DNA of 64,000 nucleotides from Aurantibacillus circumpalustris (GCF_029625215.1 NZ_CP121197.1:620001-684000); one strand, 5' to 3'; positions 16,406 to 27,026 are shown, numbered from the stretch's first letter. Program-made: numbers and translations. Notes: generated from the sequence alone by a model not told the origin.

Positions 16406-17113
16406 CTAAAACAATTGCGACAACACCAATTGAACCAATTCTTTATAACTTCTGCCAATTGGAATTTGTTTACCAGAAATTTCCACGTCACTTGCGTTAA
16501 AGGCTTCTATTTTTTTCTTCGATACAATAAAAGAACGGTGAATCCGCAAAAAATCAGCCTTTGAAAGAAGCTCATCCAAATCACTTAAAGGAAACTTGGT
16601 AACAATATCTTTAGTATGTGTATGAATTTTTATGTATTCCTTTTGACTCTCTATGTATAATATATCTTCTAAGTAAATTTTTATCTTTTTCTTATTAATA
16701 TTAAAAAACATGTGGGCCTTATTGGCAATGTCTTCAACAGCTTTCTCTGACATTTCCGCCTTGTTTGTATTCAGCTTATTAATTGCCTTTAAAAAACGCG
16801 TAAACTCAATTGGTTTAAGTAAATAATCAATTACATTAAAGTTATAACTCTCCAATGCATATTGATGGTAGGCTGTTGTTATAATTACTTTTGGTGGATT
16901 TTTAAGGGTTGCTAGAAAATCTAAACCCTTGAGTTTAGGTAAATGAATGTCTAAAAAAATGAGATCGACTTTATTCGTCCTCAAAAAATTAAGCGCTTCA
17001 ATAGCATCATTGCATGAGGCTTGTAAATTCAAAAAGGGAACATTTCGAATATGGCTTTCGAGAATTTCTACCGCTAGTGGTTCATCCTCAACTATAATAC
17101 AATCATACTGCAT
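16406..17113 (-). CDS. LytTR-family response regulator
   Basis: 235 residues. The receiver domain (residues 1-120) contains the acidic pair in IIVEDEPLA, the phosphoacceptor Asp in DLIFLDIHLP and the Lys in DYLLKPIEF. The C-terminal LytTR DNA-binding domain (about 135-235) includes DILYIESQKEYIKIHT and FLRIHRSFIVSKKKIE. It is a transcription factor activated by phosphorylation. It overlaps the upstream kinase gene by 11 bases, so the two are co-translated as a cognate pair. Targets are unknown; the divergent ASPIC gene upstream of the pair is a candidate by position only. Confidence 0.94.
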   Translation of the reverse strand: MQYDCIIVEDEPLAVEILESHIRNVPFLNLQASCNDAIEALNFLRTNKVDLIFLDIHLPKLKGLDFLATLKNPPKVIITTAYHQYALESYNFNVIDYLLKPIEFTRFLKAINKLNTNKAEMSEKAVEDIANKAHMFFNINKKKIKIYLEDILYIESQKEYIKIHTHTKDIVTKFPLSDLDELLSKADFLRIHRSFIVSKKKIEAFNASDVEISGKQIPIGRSYKELVQLVLSQLF

Positions 17114-18155
17114 TTGTAGTAAGTTTAATTTGAAGTATTACTTTAAAAACATTTTTTTCTTCATTAAGATTGAAGGAATATTCTTTATACACAAGTTCGA
17201 GCTGTCGCTTTACATTTTTTAAGCCAATTCCCTTTTCATTTTTTTCTTCTTCCAATTCAATGCTATTTGAAATGGCAAAATAAAAATCACCGTTTTTTAA
17301 TTTTACATCAATGGTAATAAAGGCCTCTTTTCTGCTCTCACTTGCGCCATGCTTAAATGCGTTTTCAACCAAGGGTAAAAGTAACAACGGCGTAATGTTC
17401 GCAGAATAATCATCAACATCTTTACTAATAATAATTTTGAGGCGGTCGCTATAACGAAGTGTTTCCAACTCAATGTAATCATCAATAATTTTTAGTTCAT
17501 CTGCAATGCTTATACTTTTTCTTTCTGATTCATAAAGTAAAAACCGCATAAGTTCAGATAGTTTATGTACAACAGGAGCTGTTTGATCAGATTTTTTTAA
17601 AGCCAAGCCATAAATATTATTTAAGGTATTAAATAAAAAATGTGGGTTTATTTGTGATTTGAGTAAGCTTAACTCAGCCTCCGCTTTTTGTTTCACCAAG
17701 GTTAGTTCATATTCTTTCATCTTTATTCTATGGCGGTACAGTCTTATCCCATTCGCAGCTGCATTTAAAAATGATACATCGAGAAAAGCACGAACGACTC
17801 TTTCAGTAACAAAAATAGCTTCATATTCATCTACGAGGTAAATTCTAGGCAATGCATAATACACAACAATAACTCTATAAAAAACAGTTGCGAGCAACAA
17901 AGTTCCGATTAGAATTAAAGAGCCCTTTAAATAGTCTGATTGCTTATTTATAAATCTATCGGAAACATAAAATGAAAAATAAACCATCGGCACCCTAACA
18001 AATAACAAAACATACTCCGCAGCAGAAGCTTTTAAGAAAATTTCAAAATCGGTATTATTGGGGTAATAATGATGAATCCAAACATACTCCATATATACTT
18101 GTGAGTATATATAGGCCATCCAAAATAATAAGTGATAATAAATCCGCTTCGCCAT
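17103..18155 (-). CDS. LytS/YehU-type sensor histidine kinase
   Basis: 350 residues. About four hydrophobic segments occupy residues 5-150 (LLFWMAYIYSQVYM, YVLLFVRVPMVYFSFYV, GSLILIGTLLLATVFY). A coiled linker leads to the His_kinase motif INPHFLFNTLNNIYGLALK with the phosphorylated His, then an ATPase domain (LLLPLVENAFKHG, KGIGLKNVKRQL). It lacks a separate periplasmic sensor, so the membrane part probably senses. It forms an operon with the LytTR regulator. Confidence 0.93.
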   Translation of the reverse strand: MAKRIYYHLLFWMAYIYSQVYMEYVWIHHYYPNNTDFEIFLKASAAEYVLLFVRVPMVYFSFYVSDRFINKQSDYLKGSLILIGTLLLATVFYRVIVVYYALPRIYLVDEYEAIFVTERVVRAFLDVSFLNAAANGIRLYRHRIKMKEYELTLVKQKAEAELSLLKSQINPHFLFNTLNNIYGLALKKSDQTAPVVHKLSELMRFLLYESERKSISIADELKIIDDYIELETLRYSDRLKIIISKDVDDYSANITPLLLLPLVENAFKHGASESRKEAFITIDVKLKNGDFYFAISNSIELEEEKNEKGIGLKNVKRQLELVYKEYSFNLNEEKNVFKVILQIKLTTNAV

Positions 18156-18429
18156 AAAATTTCAGTAACAAAAATAACAATGTGTTGTCATAGAGCTTAC
18201 ATTTTAATATCATTTTCAACGAACGACGGTTTTAAACTCACCAACAACACATGTGTAGTATAAACTTGTTTAATTCAAATTTAGTGGTTTCTAAGTAATT
18301 GAATAAATAGTTTCATAAAACACGGGAATAAATAGTTACATTCTATGTTCGTAAAACCATTCGTACATAGCAAAATGCTTTATAAACGGAGCTACAACAA
18401 TCTCAATGAGCATTTCATAAATTTATTCT

Positions 18430-20187
18430 ATGAAAAAAATACGTTTAATTAGTACCAGCTTTTGTCTTCTGTTCGCATTGAAAATACAAGGGCAATTTTT
18501 CTCCAAAATAACTAATAGCCCTATTTCTATAATTAACTCTGATTCTAGAAGTGTAAATTGGATTGACATAAATAATGACGATTGGCTAGATTGTTTTATT
18601 AGCAATGGTCCAAGTGGCGGGCAGAATAATTTTCTTTTCATTAATACAGGTAGCGGTTCTTTTACATTAGCCGCAAGTGACTCCATTGTATTAGACAATA
18701 AACCTTCAGATGGTGCTACGTTTGGTGATATAAATAATGATGGTTCAATTGATGCGTTTGTTGCGAATTGGTATAATATAAATAATCTTTTTTATACGAA
18801 TAATGGAAATGGAAGTTTTACAAAATCAAATTCAGAAATCATTTCCAATGACCTAGGGTATTCCGAAACAGCAGCTTGGGGCGATTATGACGGAGATGGC
18901 TTGCTTGATTTGTACGTGACAAATAGCGCTGGTCAGAAAAAAAATTATTTGTACCATAACACTGGAAACGGAACTTTTTTGAAAATAAACAGCGGCGATT
19001 TGGTAATAGATGCAAATTATTCAAGAAATGTAAATTGGACAGACATAGATAATGACGGCGACCTTGATGTTTTTGTGACGAATGAAAACGGCCAAAACGA
19101 AAATTTATATTTAAATAATGGGAGTGGGAATTTTACAAAAATAACTTCTGGCACTTTGTTAAATGATGGTGGCAATACAAATAGCAGCAGTTGGGCCGAC
19201 GTTGACAATGATGGAGATCTAGACGTTTTTTTAGCGAACGACCAAGGGTTTAATTCTTTGTTTATAAATGAGGGTAATTTAGTTTTCACAAAGATCTTGT
19301 CAGATACTGTTTCAACAACACCTTCACGCTCATTCAGTTCAGCTTGGAGTGATATTGATAACGATGGTGATGTGGATCTTTTCGTTACAAACTCTTTTGG
19401 CATAAGCAATAAACTAGTTAATTATTTATACATCAATCAAGGAAACGGAACTTTTATAAGAAACTCCAGCGATATTACTGCTAGCGACTCTGCTTTTTCT
19501 TATGGCTGCGCTTTTGGAGACTATAACAATGATGGTTTTGAAGACCTTGCTGTAGCGACATGCCGATTCGGAGGTATCGATCAAAAGAATTCTTTATATC
19601 AAAACGTAACAAACTCTAATAATTGGATTGCGTTTAAACTGATTGGTACTGTGAGTAACGCATCTGCCATTGGTGCAAAAATAAGAGTTAAAGCCATCAT
19701 AAATGGCAATGCAGTTTGGCAAATGCGAGAAATCTCGTCGCAAAGTTCGTATTGTGGGCAGAATGATTTACGTCCGCACTTCGGAATAGGAGACGCAACA
19801 AAAATAGATTCCGTTAAAATTGAATGGCCATCGGGCATAGTAGATTATTTAACTCAACTTACAATAAATCAATTCAAAAATGTAACAGAAAGTGCTAATT
19901 CTACTGACATTTCCGATAGTAAAAAAGACAATGAAAGCATCGTTGTTTTCCCAAATCCCACAGGAAAAATCATACAAATTAAAAGTTTAAAACAAACTTT
20001 TTTTGCTGGAGACGAGTTTGTTCTCTTTAACAGTGATGGAAAACATTTGCTAAACGAAACACTTCTAAAAAATAAAACAGAAATAAATATAGATCTGACT
20101 ACCTTAAACCTTGCCTCCGGTGCTTATTTTGTAATGCTCGTGAGGAAAAACGAAAAAGTAGTTCAGAAAAAGATTTTAATTAATTAA
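18430..20187 (+). CDS. FG-GAP/VCBS repeat protein with ASPIC/UnbV and T9SS domains
   Basis: 585 residues. A signal peptide (ending near KIQGQF) is followed by at least seven FG-GAP-like blades, each with an acidic calcium loop such as DYDGDGLLDLYV, DIDNDGDLDVFVTN and DVDNDGDLDVFLAN. This predicts a beta propeller. An ASPIC/UnbV domain follows at about residues 395-480 (IGAKIRVKAIINGNAVWQMR, FGIGDATKIDSVKIEWPSG). The end is a type IX sorting domain (VFPNPTGKIIQIKS, LASGAYFVMLVRKNEKVVQK). It is a surface or secreted protein, perhaps adhesive or glycan-binding; its ligand is unknown. Confidence 0.88.
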   Translation: MKKIRLISTSFCLLFALKIQGQFFSKITNSPISIINSDSRSVNWIDINNDDWLDCFISNGPSGGQNNFLFINTGSGSFTLAASDSIVLDNKPSDGATFGDINNDGSIDAFVANWYNINNLFYTNNGNGSFTKSNSEIISNDLGYSETAAWGDYDGDGLLDLYVTNSAGQKKNYLYHNTGNGTFLKINSGDLVIDANYSRNVNWTDIDNDGDLDVFVTNENGQNENLYLNNGSGNFTKITSGTLLNDGGNTNSSSWADVDNDGDLDVFLANDQGFNSLFINEGNLVFTKILSDTVSTTPSRSFSSAWSDIDNDGDVDLFVTNSFGISNKLVNYLYINQGNGTFIRNSSDITASDSAFSYGCAFGDYNNDGFEDLAVATCRFGGIDQKNSLYQNVTNSNNWIAFKLIGTVSNASAIGAKIRVKAIINGNAVWQMREISSQSSYCGQNDLRPHFGIGDATKIDSVKIEWPSGIVDYLTQLTINQFKNVTESANSTDISDSKKDNESIVVFPNPTGKIIQIKSLKQTFFAGDEFVLFNSDGKHLLNETLLKNKTEINIDLTTLNLASGAYFVMLVRKNEKVVQKKILIN

Positions 20188-20329
20188 TCGTATTGATGCG
20201 TATGTGAGTTACTGTTTACAAACTATAGATGAAGAAAGCAAGTCCTGAAATACGATTCGAGTCTTCAGAATTATAGCTATTTCAACTCTAAACGAGTTAT
20301 AAAACTGAATACAACTTACTGAGCGGCGT

Positions 20330-23209
20330 CTAACTGATAATACTATTTTCAAACTCCAAAAAAGTTTTGTTCATTTCTTCTATTTCAAAATTAATTGCAA
20401 GTGTTCTCAATCTTTCCGAATACGCTAGTATTTCAAGAACGTTATGATCACAAGCAAATTTGTGAAGTTCTTCAGCAAAACGCAAAATATCATCAATGCT
20501 CATAAGTGCTCGTGCTTCATTCCAGCGAGGTAAAAATTGCTCTTTAAGCTTTTCGCTAAAAACGGAATTGTCCAGGGTTGCAGATTTCATAATTGCTCCT
20601 GTAACATCTAAATATTTTGAGAGTACAACTAATAATGTCTTTTTATCAATTGGCTTACGCAAATAATCTTCACAAAGTAATTGAACTGCCTCATCCTTAT
20701 TTTCTAATCCGGATGCAGTAAGTGCTATTAATGGAATAGATTTATAGTGATCATTTGACTTAATTATTTTTATGGCTGTTTTCCCGTCCATCACAGGCAT
20801 CAGCATATCCATTATGATAATATCAGGCTTTGTTTTCTTTAAGAAATCTAAGGCTTCCTGGCCATTCTCTGCATTTATAATTTTAATATTCGAATCCTTA
20901 AGAAACTCTTTAATAAGTTCTCTGTTAGAAGTTATGTCCTCAACAAGTAATAAGGTTTGACCTCTAAAATCATAATTAACTTTATTTTCAATAGGAATTG
21001 ATTGCGCTCGGTCTGCCAGCACCTTAACGTTTTGCAATTCAAACGAAAAGCAGCTTCCAATTTCAGGCTTGCTCTCCAATGTCAAACTTCCTTTTAATAC
21101 ATCTACCAAACGTTTGGTAATTGCTAGTCCTAATCCCGTTCCTCCATATTCGCTTGTCCTTTGACCTTTTATCTGTTTGAAAGCTTCAAATATTATTTCC
21201 TGTTGATCTTTGGGAATCCCAATGCCTGTATCGGTTACAGTGAATCTAATATCCATCTCATCTTCAGATTTATTTACTACGTCAAGAATTAATGATACAC
21301 TTCCTTTTTTAGTAAACTTAAAAGCATTGCCCAATAAATTAAATAAAATTTGACGAATTCTTGTTTCATCGACTAAACAGGTAATTGGATAAGTTGAATC
21401 GAAAACAACTTTAAATTCTAATTTTTTATCTTCTGCTGTTTGTGTAAAGAGCTGTTTACACTCATTTAAAATAGTTCGAAGATTTAGTGGCACGTTTTGT
21501 ATAGTTACGTGCCCTGCTTCTATTTTTGATAAATCAAGAATATCGTTGATTAAAGACATCAAGTTCTTACCACCTGTTAAAATATTTTCAACATACTTTT
21601 CCTGCACAGGATCCTTTGTACTTCCTTTTAGTAATTCAGAAAATCCTAGAACTGCATTTAACGGCGTTCTAATTTCATGGCTTATATTTGCAATAAAATC
21701 GGTTTTTGCCAAATTTGCTCGCTCAGCTTCTTCTTTGGCTAATCGAAGTTTTTCCTGCGTTGCTGTAATTTCTTTTATGGACTCTTCAATTAATTTCTTT
21801 TGTTTCTCAGCTATTTCGCTTCGTGTGTCCGCAAGAGCACGTTGTTTATCAACCTCGCCTTTTTGTAATTCGATAATTCTTTTTTGATTTTGACTTACCC
21901 GATACCGATAAAAAATAAATCCCGCGAAAATTAAAATTAAGGCTAAAATTGACACCACAGCGGTACTAAAAGTTTTTTCTGTTTTCACTTTTGCTTCAAA
22001 TATTTTTCTCTCTTGAGTACTTTTAATACTATCAACCTCTGCCCTTTTTTGATAATCGTACTGAATGTTTTTAACGAACATTGACTTCTTATTCGATATA
22101 CTATTCACGCTATCTGTCATTTTTTTAAAAAGCACATGCATCTTATAAGCATCTTCAAATTTTTTTTTCTGGAAATAAATTTTGCTTAATGTATAACTCG
22201 ATTGTTTGATGTTCTCCGGGAAACCTAATTTATTCGATAATTTGAACCCTTTTTCAGTGTAATAAAGTGCGCTATCGATTTGGCCCATTAAATAAAACGC
22301 TTCTCCCAGGTTATTATATGATATAGATAATGGACTAGCACTTTTTAACTCGCTAAAAATCTGCAATCCTTTTCTAATGTTTGGTATCGCTAATGAATAA
22401 TTTTTCATTCTATAGAGAACTCTTCCTTTCAACGCGTAGCTGGAACCAACACCCAACTTATCGCCTCTCTCCGTAAATAATATTAAACTACTATCAATTT
22501 TACTAATTGCAGTTTTGAAATCATTTTTATTAGCATATATCCTGGCCAAATTATTATATGAATGCGCGATGGCTGATTTATCCTTAGACTCTAATCTATA
22601 GGCTAATCCTCTTAATGTATATTCTACAGCTTTTGCGGTATCACCCATATCAAAATAAATATCTGCAATATTTTGAAAGGTATTTCCAAGTCCCTTTTTA
22701 TTATTTGTTTGTTCTTTAATTCTAAGGCTCTTATAATAAAACTCAATCGCCATATTTAGATCGCCCTGTAAATAATACATCGAACCTATATTGTTTAAGG
22801 CTGTAGCTTCGCCTTGTTTATCATTTATACTTTGATAAAGGTTAAGTGCTTTTTCGAAAAATCTAATGGACTTTAAAACCGATCCTTTGCCATCGTAATA
22901 AAACCCAATATTATTTGTAAGTCCCGCCATTATTTTAATGATGGTGTTTCGTTCGGTTTTTGAAAGATTTGAATCCTCCAACTTTCGTTGGCAGATTTTT
23001 ATGCCAGGCCGAACAACAATCATAATTTTACTGACCTCGCAGTTTTCACTTAAATCGAAGTATCTCTTGAGAAGATTTGTATCGCTTTTTGAATCCTTAA
23101 GTTGTAATAATAATGAGTCTGTATTAATAGCCCATGTGCTTTGATAAAAAAACAAAAAGAAAATTAAACAAATTGCAATTTTTATGTTTTTTATCAGCCT
23201 ATAAAACAT
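20330..23209 (-). CDS. TPR-containing hybrid sensor histidine kinase/response regulator
   Basis: 959 residues. A signal-like N-terminus is followed by about six tetratricopeptide repeats (for example ALNNIGSMYYLQGDLNMAIE, YNNLARIYANKNDFKTAI) predicted to lie in the periplasm. A membrane segment near residue 420 (AVVSILALILIFAGFIFY) and a coiled coil follow. HisKA has NISHEIRTPLNAV near residue 510, then HATPase (LFNLLGNAFKFTKKG, DTGIGIPKDQ, GTGLGLAITKRL). A receiver follows with the Asp in IIIMDMLMPVMDG near 798. The helical tail could be an HPt-like domain but shows no obvious phospho-His. It is an orphan phosphorelay kinase; output and signal are unknown. Confidence 0.92.
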   Translation of the reverse strand: MFYRLIKNIKIAICLIFFLFFYQSTWAINTDSLLLQLKDSKSDTNLLKRYFDLSENCEVSKIMIVVRPGIKICQRKLEDSNLSKTERNTIIKIMAGLTNNIGFYYDGKGSVLKSIRFFEKALNLYQSINDKQGEATALNNIGSMYYLQGDLNMAIEFYYKSLRIKEQTNNKKGLGNTFQNIADIYFDMGDTAKAVEYTLRGLAYRLESKDKSAIAHSYNNLARIYANKNDFKTAISKIDSSLILFTERGDKLGVGSSYALKGRVLYRMKNYSLAIPNIRKGLQIFSELKSASPLSISYNNLGEAFYLMGQIDSALYYTEKGFKLSNKLGFPENIKQSSYTLSKIYFQKKKFEDAYKMHVLFKKMTDSVNSISNKKSMFVKNIQYDYQKRAEVDSIKSTQERKIFEAKVKTEKTFSTAVVSILALILIFAGFIFYRYRVSQNQKRIIELQKGEVDKQRALADTRSEIAEKQKKLIEESIKEITATQEKLRLAKEEAERANLAKTDFIANISHEIRTPLNAVLGFSELLKGSTKDPVQEKYVENILTGGKNLMSLINDILDLSKIEAGHVTIQNVPLNLRTILNECKQLFTQTAEDKKLEFKVVFDSTYPITCLVDETRIRQILFNLLGNAFKFTKKGSVSLILDVVNKSEDEMDIRFTVTDTGIGIPKDQQEIIFEAFKQIKGQRTSEYGGTGLGLAITKRLVDVLKGSLTLESKPEIGSCFSFELQNVKVLADRAQSIPIENKVNYDFRGQTLLLVEDITSNRELIKEFLKDSNIKIINAENGQEALDFLKKTKPDIIIMDMLMPVMDGKTAIKIIKSNDHYKSIPLIALTASGLENKDEAVQLLCEDYLRKPIDKKTLLVVLSKYLDVTGAIMKSATLDNSVFSEKLKEQFLPRWNEARALMSIDDILRFAEELHKFACDHNVLEILAYSERLRTLAINFEIEEMNKTFLEFENSIIS

Positions 23210-23238
23210 TGTGACAAATCCTACCCTTGAACAAAGTT

Positions 23239-23246
23239 CAAATTTA
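23239..23246 (-). promoter_or_regulatory. possible -7 element for the hybrid kinase
   Basis: On the minus strand the bases read TAAATTTG, matching TAnnTTTG, about 30 bases before the start codon. No -33 TTG is clear. Confidence 0.3.
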
Positions 23247-23321
23247 TTCGAAATCTAAATTACGTTTAATAATTTAATTTTATCCATTAGTTTTCTTTCG
23301 CAAGAGTGGTTGACTCAAAAG

Positions 23322-23358
23322 AAAAAAAGCCATTTCTCATTTGAAATGGCCTTTTTTT
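23322..23358 (-). terminator. terminator after the PNGase F-like gene
   Basis: GCCATTTC / GAAATGGC stem with a 6-base loop, flanked by A and T runs, 17 bases beyond the stop codon at 23375. Confidence 0.82.
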
Positions 23359-23374
23359 ATAGTTCACTCCTGAA

Positions 23375-26300
23375 TTAGTAAATTATTATTTTTCGAATAG
23401 TTTTTTGGTTGCCCTTACTAATTGATATTAAATATGCACCAGCATTTAAATTACGTGTGTCAAAAATTAATCCAGTTTTTTCAATTTTTACAGGCACTTC
23501 AATTGAACGTCCGATTAAATCTGTTAAAATCACACTACAGTTTTGTAAATTCTCTCCCCTCACCTCAAAGAAGTCATGTGCAGGATTTGGAAACACACGA
23601 ATATTCAAATCAGCAAGTTCACTTTTTACACCTACAAAAACTGGTTGCGTTGTACTAAAACTATATTCAAATCCACTTCCAAAATCGGGTTGAAATGTTT
23701 TAAGAACGGTTCCAACGTTATTTTTTATTCGTACATAGCCAGTTCCCTGAGCAGCATTATTCCAGAACTGCACGCCATCACCGCCCGCATCTTGCACTAC
23801 TAATTTGTAACATCCATAAATTTCATAATTATCTGCATACACAGTATTGGCAGTAACTAGAGGGGTTCCATAAGAAACATCAATGCCATTTTCGTCAAAT
23901 AATTTGTAGTTGTTTTCGTAAGGATTGTTATTCGTTTTAAATTCCACAGTTATTTCATTCGGCAAAAGATCCGGTAAAATAAACTTAGAGTGATAAAAAT
24001 TATTGTATGAATAATCATCAGCTACAGCATTCACGGCCGTGATCTCCGCATTAAACATGTTATTGCTTGGTTGAAGGCCGTTTGTCCAAAGTCCATTAAT
24101 AGGTAGTAAAATAGAAACAGTATCCATATTAGCAAGATTTCCTACCCACTGATAGGTTTGTTTTTGCGACGAATTATTTAGCCAGTAGTCTATATCTACC
24201 GAGGTGACAGAGCCAAGACCAGTATTCTGAATTAGTACCACAGGATTTGCGCACATGGGATTAGTGCGGGAATACATAACTTTAGTGCTTGGTGCCAATA
24301 CGTCTATAATAGCAGCGTCATTCGTGTGATTTGCAGGCCCATAACTTATCAATTGATGAGCCGCGATGTAACGATAGTCTCCACTTGGAATTGGCGGATT
24401 AGAACAGTTGTAATCTATGCTCGCAGTGGTACCTGGGGTAACATACTGTGTAATGTAATTTTCTGTTAAGAGTGAAGTTTGACCAGGACACCATCCCTGT
24501 CTAGTATAAATCCAGGTACCGCCTTGAGGGAAAACAGGAATGAAACCACATTTCATTGTAATTGGCCAACTAAACTCGTTAGGCCCACCACCCATGTTTA
24601 AATAATGTGTGATAACACCACCATTTTGACCAAACTCCCCATGCGAACCATGACCTGTAATAGTAGATCTTACTTTGAATATTTCTCCAGTACTTATAAT
24701 AGGGACATTTAGTGTAGGAAAACGTGTATCATTATTCACGCTTGCAATGCTCGATCCACCAATTCTGGCAGCCCCCTGCCACAATTGATTGAACTCTACA
24801 ACGGTGCGTGGTGGTGTTCCTACAATAAACCAAAAATCAATATCCATTTGTTCTTGATATTCGCCGCCAAGCGTCATCATGAAGCGTTTTTTTCCTTTTA
24901 GCACTGGCGCAAAGTCGCTTACATCGTAGTACCAGGTTTTCCCATCCACACCAAGATTTAAACCTTTACCATAAGGTGTTACGAAAGACATAATCTCATT
25001 GTAAAAAGGAAAACGTTTGTAGTAATTTAAAGTTGTTACAGCAATGGTGCTCTGTGAATTCACTGCAATAGTGCCGGTTAGCTGACCGGTATCTCCATTG
25101 TAAATATTTAATGGAGTTGCTGCGTACAAATACACTGTAGATACAGGACTAACAATATCGTGCGCCATAGGTATTGCCGTGGCATTTGAGGTAATAGAAA
25201 ACTCTTGAACTATATTTGGATTTCTACCTACCGAATCTTTAACAGTAACTGATGTTGTCGTTAGAGCATATGTTCCTCTTAAAAAAACAATATTTGGTCT
25301 TATGTTTGTTTCATAAAACATTCTATCTAACTTATTACCGCGATCATAAGTCCATTGAACATATACTCCTGTTGACGTTAAAGTGTTTTTTGTGTCATTT
25401 ACAATTAACCCACTACCTTCGTTCATTTTATAATAGGCTAATAAATTTGTATAAAAAGGGTGTGTCGCGTCAATCGGTTTATTCATCCAGTTAGCAACGT
25501 CGGTTTGCGACAACTCTTTATTCCAAATCGTAAATTCATTTACTTTGCCTTTATAATTATTAAGTAAACTGGTATTTTTTCCAAGAATCAAATTCAAAAT
25601 AGAAATCGGATTTGTTTTTCCAGTACCCGACATCCACAAAGTTCCATTCAAATAAATAGTCATATTACCTGTAACTGCATTTTTTGTAAAGGCCCAATGA
25701 TTCCATTGTCCGCCTTGCTCTGAAGCAATTGCTGTTTTTTGAATCCTATCAAAACCACCGTTTGCAAACCCACAATCAAAATAAATATCATTGTTAGTCC
25801 ATGGCAAGTGAATGTTTAAATTACGATCGCTACCATTAGCCCCTGTACTGTAAACTATTGATGTGCCTGTTGGCATTAAACTTGCTGTTCCAAATGCCCA
25901 AAAAGAAATAGTGATTTCATTATTTATACTTGAAAAAACAGAAGAATTTATAGTTACGTGGCCTGACGAGGAAAGATCAAGAGCGTAATTATTGTTGGCG
26001 TAAAGGCCACTTGTAAATGTGGTTGCAGCCCCGTTTAAGATAATGGGTGAACTCAATCCCGTATTCGTAAAAGAATAATCAATTAAAACATTACTGGTTC
26101 CATTCCAAACAAAAGGAGTGTGAAACTGAACACGATTGCTTCCATTAGCAAACAAATAATTTGCATTATGAACATTTGTGAAGCCAGCTAAAGTAACTGC
26201 TCCAGAATTTAAGTTTGTTTGACTAGTGTGCTGTATTCCAAGTTTTAAAAAATTAGCAGCACCTCCACTATTAGCAACATTTAGCAATATACCATCGATG

Positions 26301-26902
26301 TTCCCGGCACTCAAACCAGCGCCTGTTAACTCAGCAGCAGTATATAAAATTTGAGAGTGCCCAGAACGCTCATTCGTTTTAAGTAAATTAGGGACAGCTG
26401 TATTTCCAACACCAACAGTATATTGATTTTCACTAACTATGTTGTTAACCACAACCTGCGTTTGAGCAAAATTGTAGTAATCAAATAAGGGTATACTCGT
26501 ATAGCTGAATGTATTTCCGCTAAAATTTGAAATCACATATTTCGGAGTAGTGTTAAGTTCTGTCTCAATTTTTGTGGAATCTACAATATAGGTATTGCAA
26601 GAATAATCCCATTCACCACAGCCTTGATTTGGCGCTGTTTGTGTAGATACCAAATTATTTTTACATCGCATGTTGTATTTTAAAATTATTTTTTCAAACG
26701 TTAAGTTACTTGGCGGAAATTGAATGGATGTATCACGCGTGGTACTACCATATTTAAAAGCTTTAACAACTATTGTATCGCCCACAGACTGAGCCTGCAC
26801 GGTTAGACTTAATAAAAGAAAAGCCAAAAGAATTCCGTTTATAAATCGATTTAGATTTTTGGCAGTGCCTTGGCCGACTTTGGAGATGTAATTATTTTTC
26901 AT
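23375..26902 (-). CDS. secreted peptide-N-glycosidase F-like protein with LamG insert and T9SS domain
   Basis: 1175 residues. After a signal peptide ending near LTVQAQ, residues 40-120 resemble the start of PNGase F, including the CGEWD motif near residue 97 that holds a catalytic Asp in that enzyme. A LamG/concanavalin-like domain lies at about 306-490. The second half of the PNGase F fold then resumes (VDFWFIVG-like DIDFWFIVGTPP; TITGHGSHGEFG near 750 with a candidate catalytic Glu; GGTWIYTRQGWCPG near 800). A lectin-like region and a type IX sorting domain (FPNPAHDFF, GAYLISISKGNQKTIRK) end it. It would remove N-linked glycans from glycoproteins outside the cell. Activity is inferred, since the insert is unusual. 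Confidence 0.82.
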   Translation of the reverse strand: MKNNYISKVGQGTAKNLNRFINGILLAFLLLSLTVQAQSVGDTIVVKAFKYGSTTRDTSIQFPPSNLTFEKIILKYNMRCKNNLVSTQTAPNQGCGEWDYSCNTYIVDSTKIETELNTTPKYVISNFSGNTFSYTSIPLFDYYNFAQTQVVVNNIVSENQYTVGVGNTAVPNLLKTNERSGHSQILYTAAELTGAGLSAGNIDGILLNVANSGGAANFLKLGIQHTSQTNLNSGAVTLAGFTNVHNANYLFANGSNRVQFHTPFVWNGTSNVLIDYSFTNTGLSSPIILNGAATTFTSGLYANNNYALDLSSSGHVTINSSVFSSINNEITISFWAFGTASLMPTGTSIVYSTGANGSDRNLNIHLPWTNNDIYFDCGFANGGFDRIQKTAIASEQGGQWNHWAFTKNAVTGNMTIYLNGTLWMSGTGKTNPISILNLILGKNTSLLNNYKGKVNEFTIWNKELSQTDVANWMNKPIDATHPFYTNLLAYYKMNEGSGLIVNDTKNTLTSTGVYVQWTYDRGNKLDRMFYETNIRPNIVFLRGTYALTTTSVTVKDSVGRNPNIVQEFSITSNATAIPMAHDIVSPVSTVYLYAATPLNIYNGDTGQLTGTIAVNSQSTIAVTTLNYYKRFPFYNEIMSFVTPYGKGLNLGVDGKTWYYDVSDFAPVLKGKKRFMMTLGGEYQEQMDIDFWFIVGTPPRTVVEFNQLWQGAARIGGSSIASVNNDTRFPTLNVPIISTGEIFKVRSTITGHGSHGEFGQNGGVITHYLNMGGGPNEFSWPITMKCGFIPVFPQGGTWIYTRQGWCPGQTSLLTENYITQYVTPGTTASIDYNCSNPPIPSGDYRYIAAHQLISYGPANHTNDAAIIDVLAPSTKVMYSRTNPMCANPVVLIQNTGLGSVTSVDIDYWLNNSSQKQTYQWVGNLANMDTVSILLPINGLWTNGLQPSNNMFNAEITAVNAVADDYSYNNFYHSKFILPDLLPNEITVEFKTNNNPYENNYKLFDENGIDVSYGTPLVTANTVYADNYEIYGCYKLVVQDAGGDGVQFWNNAAQGTGYVRIKNNVGTVLKTFQPDFGSGFEYSFSTTQPVFVGVKSELADLNIRVFPNPAHDFFEVRGENLQNCSVILTDLIGRSIEVPVKIEKTGLIFDTRNLNAGAYLISISKGNQKTIRKIIIY

Positions 26903-27026
26903 GATTTAATGATTTAAAATTCCGCGGTGAATTGCGGACTTCTAAAATAAGGTATTTAGCGCTTTATAGCAAATTATCAATGCAGTAAATCTATTTTTAT
27001 GGCTAGTATTACTCAAACAGGCTTTG

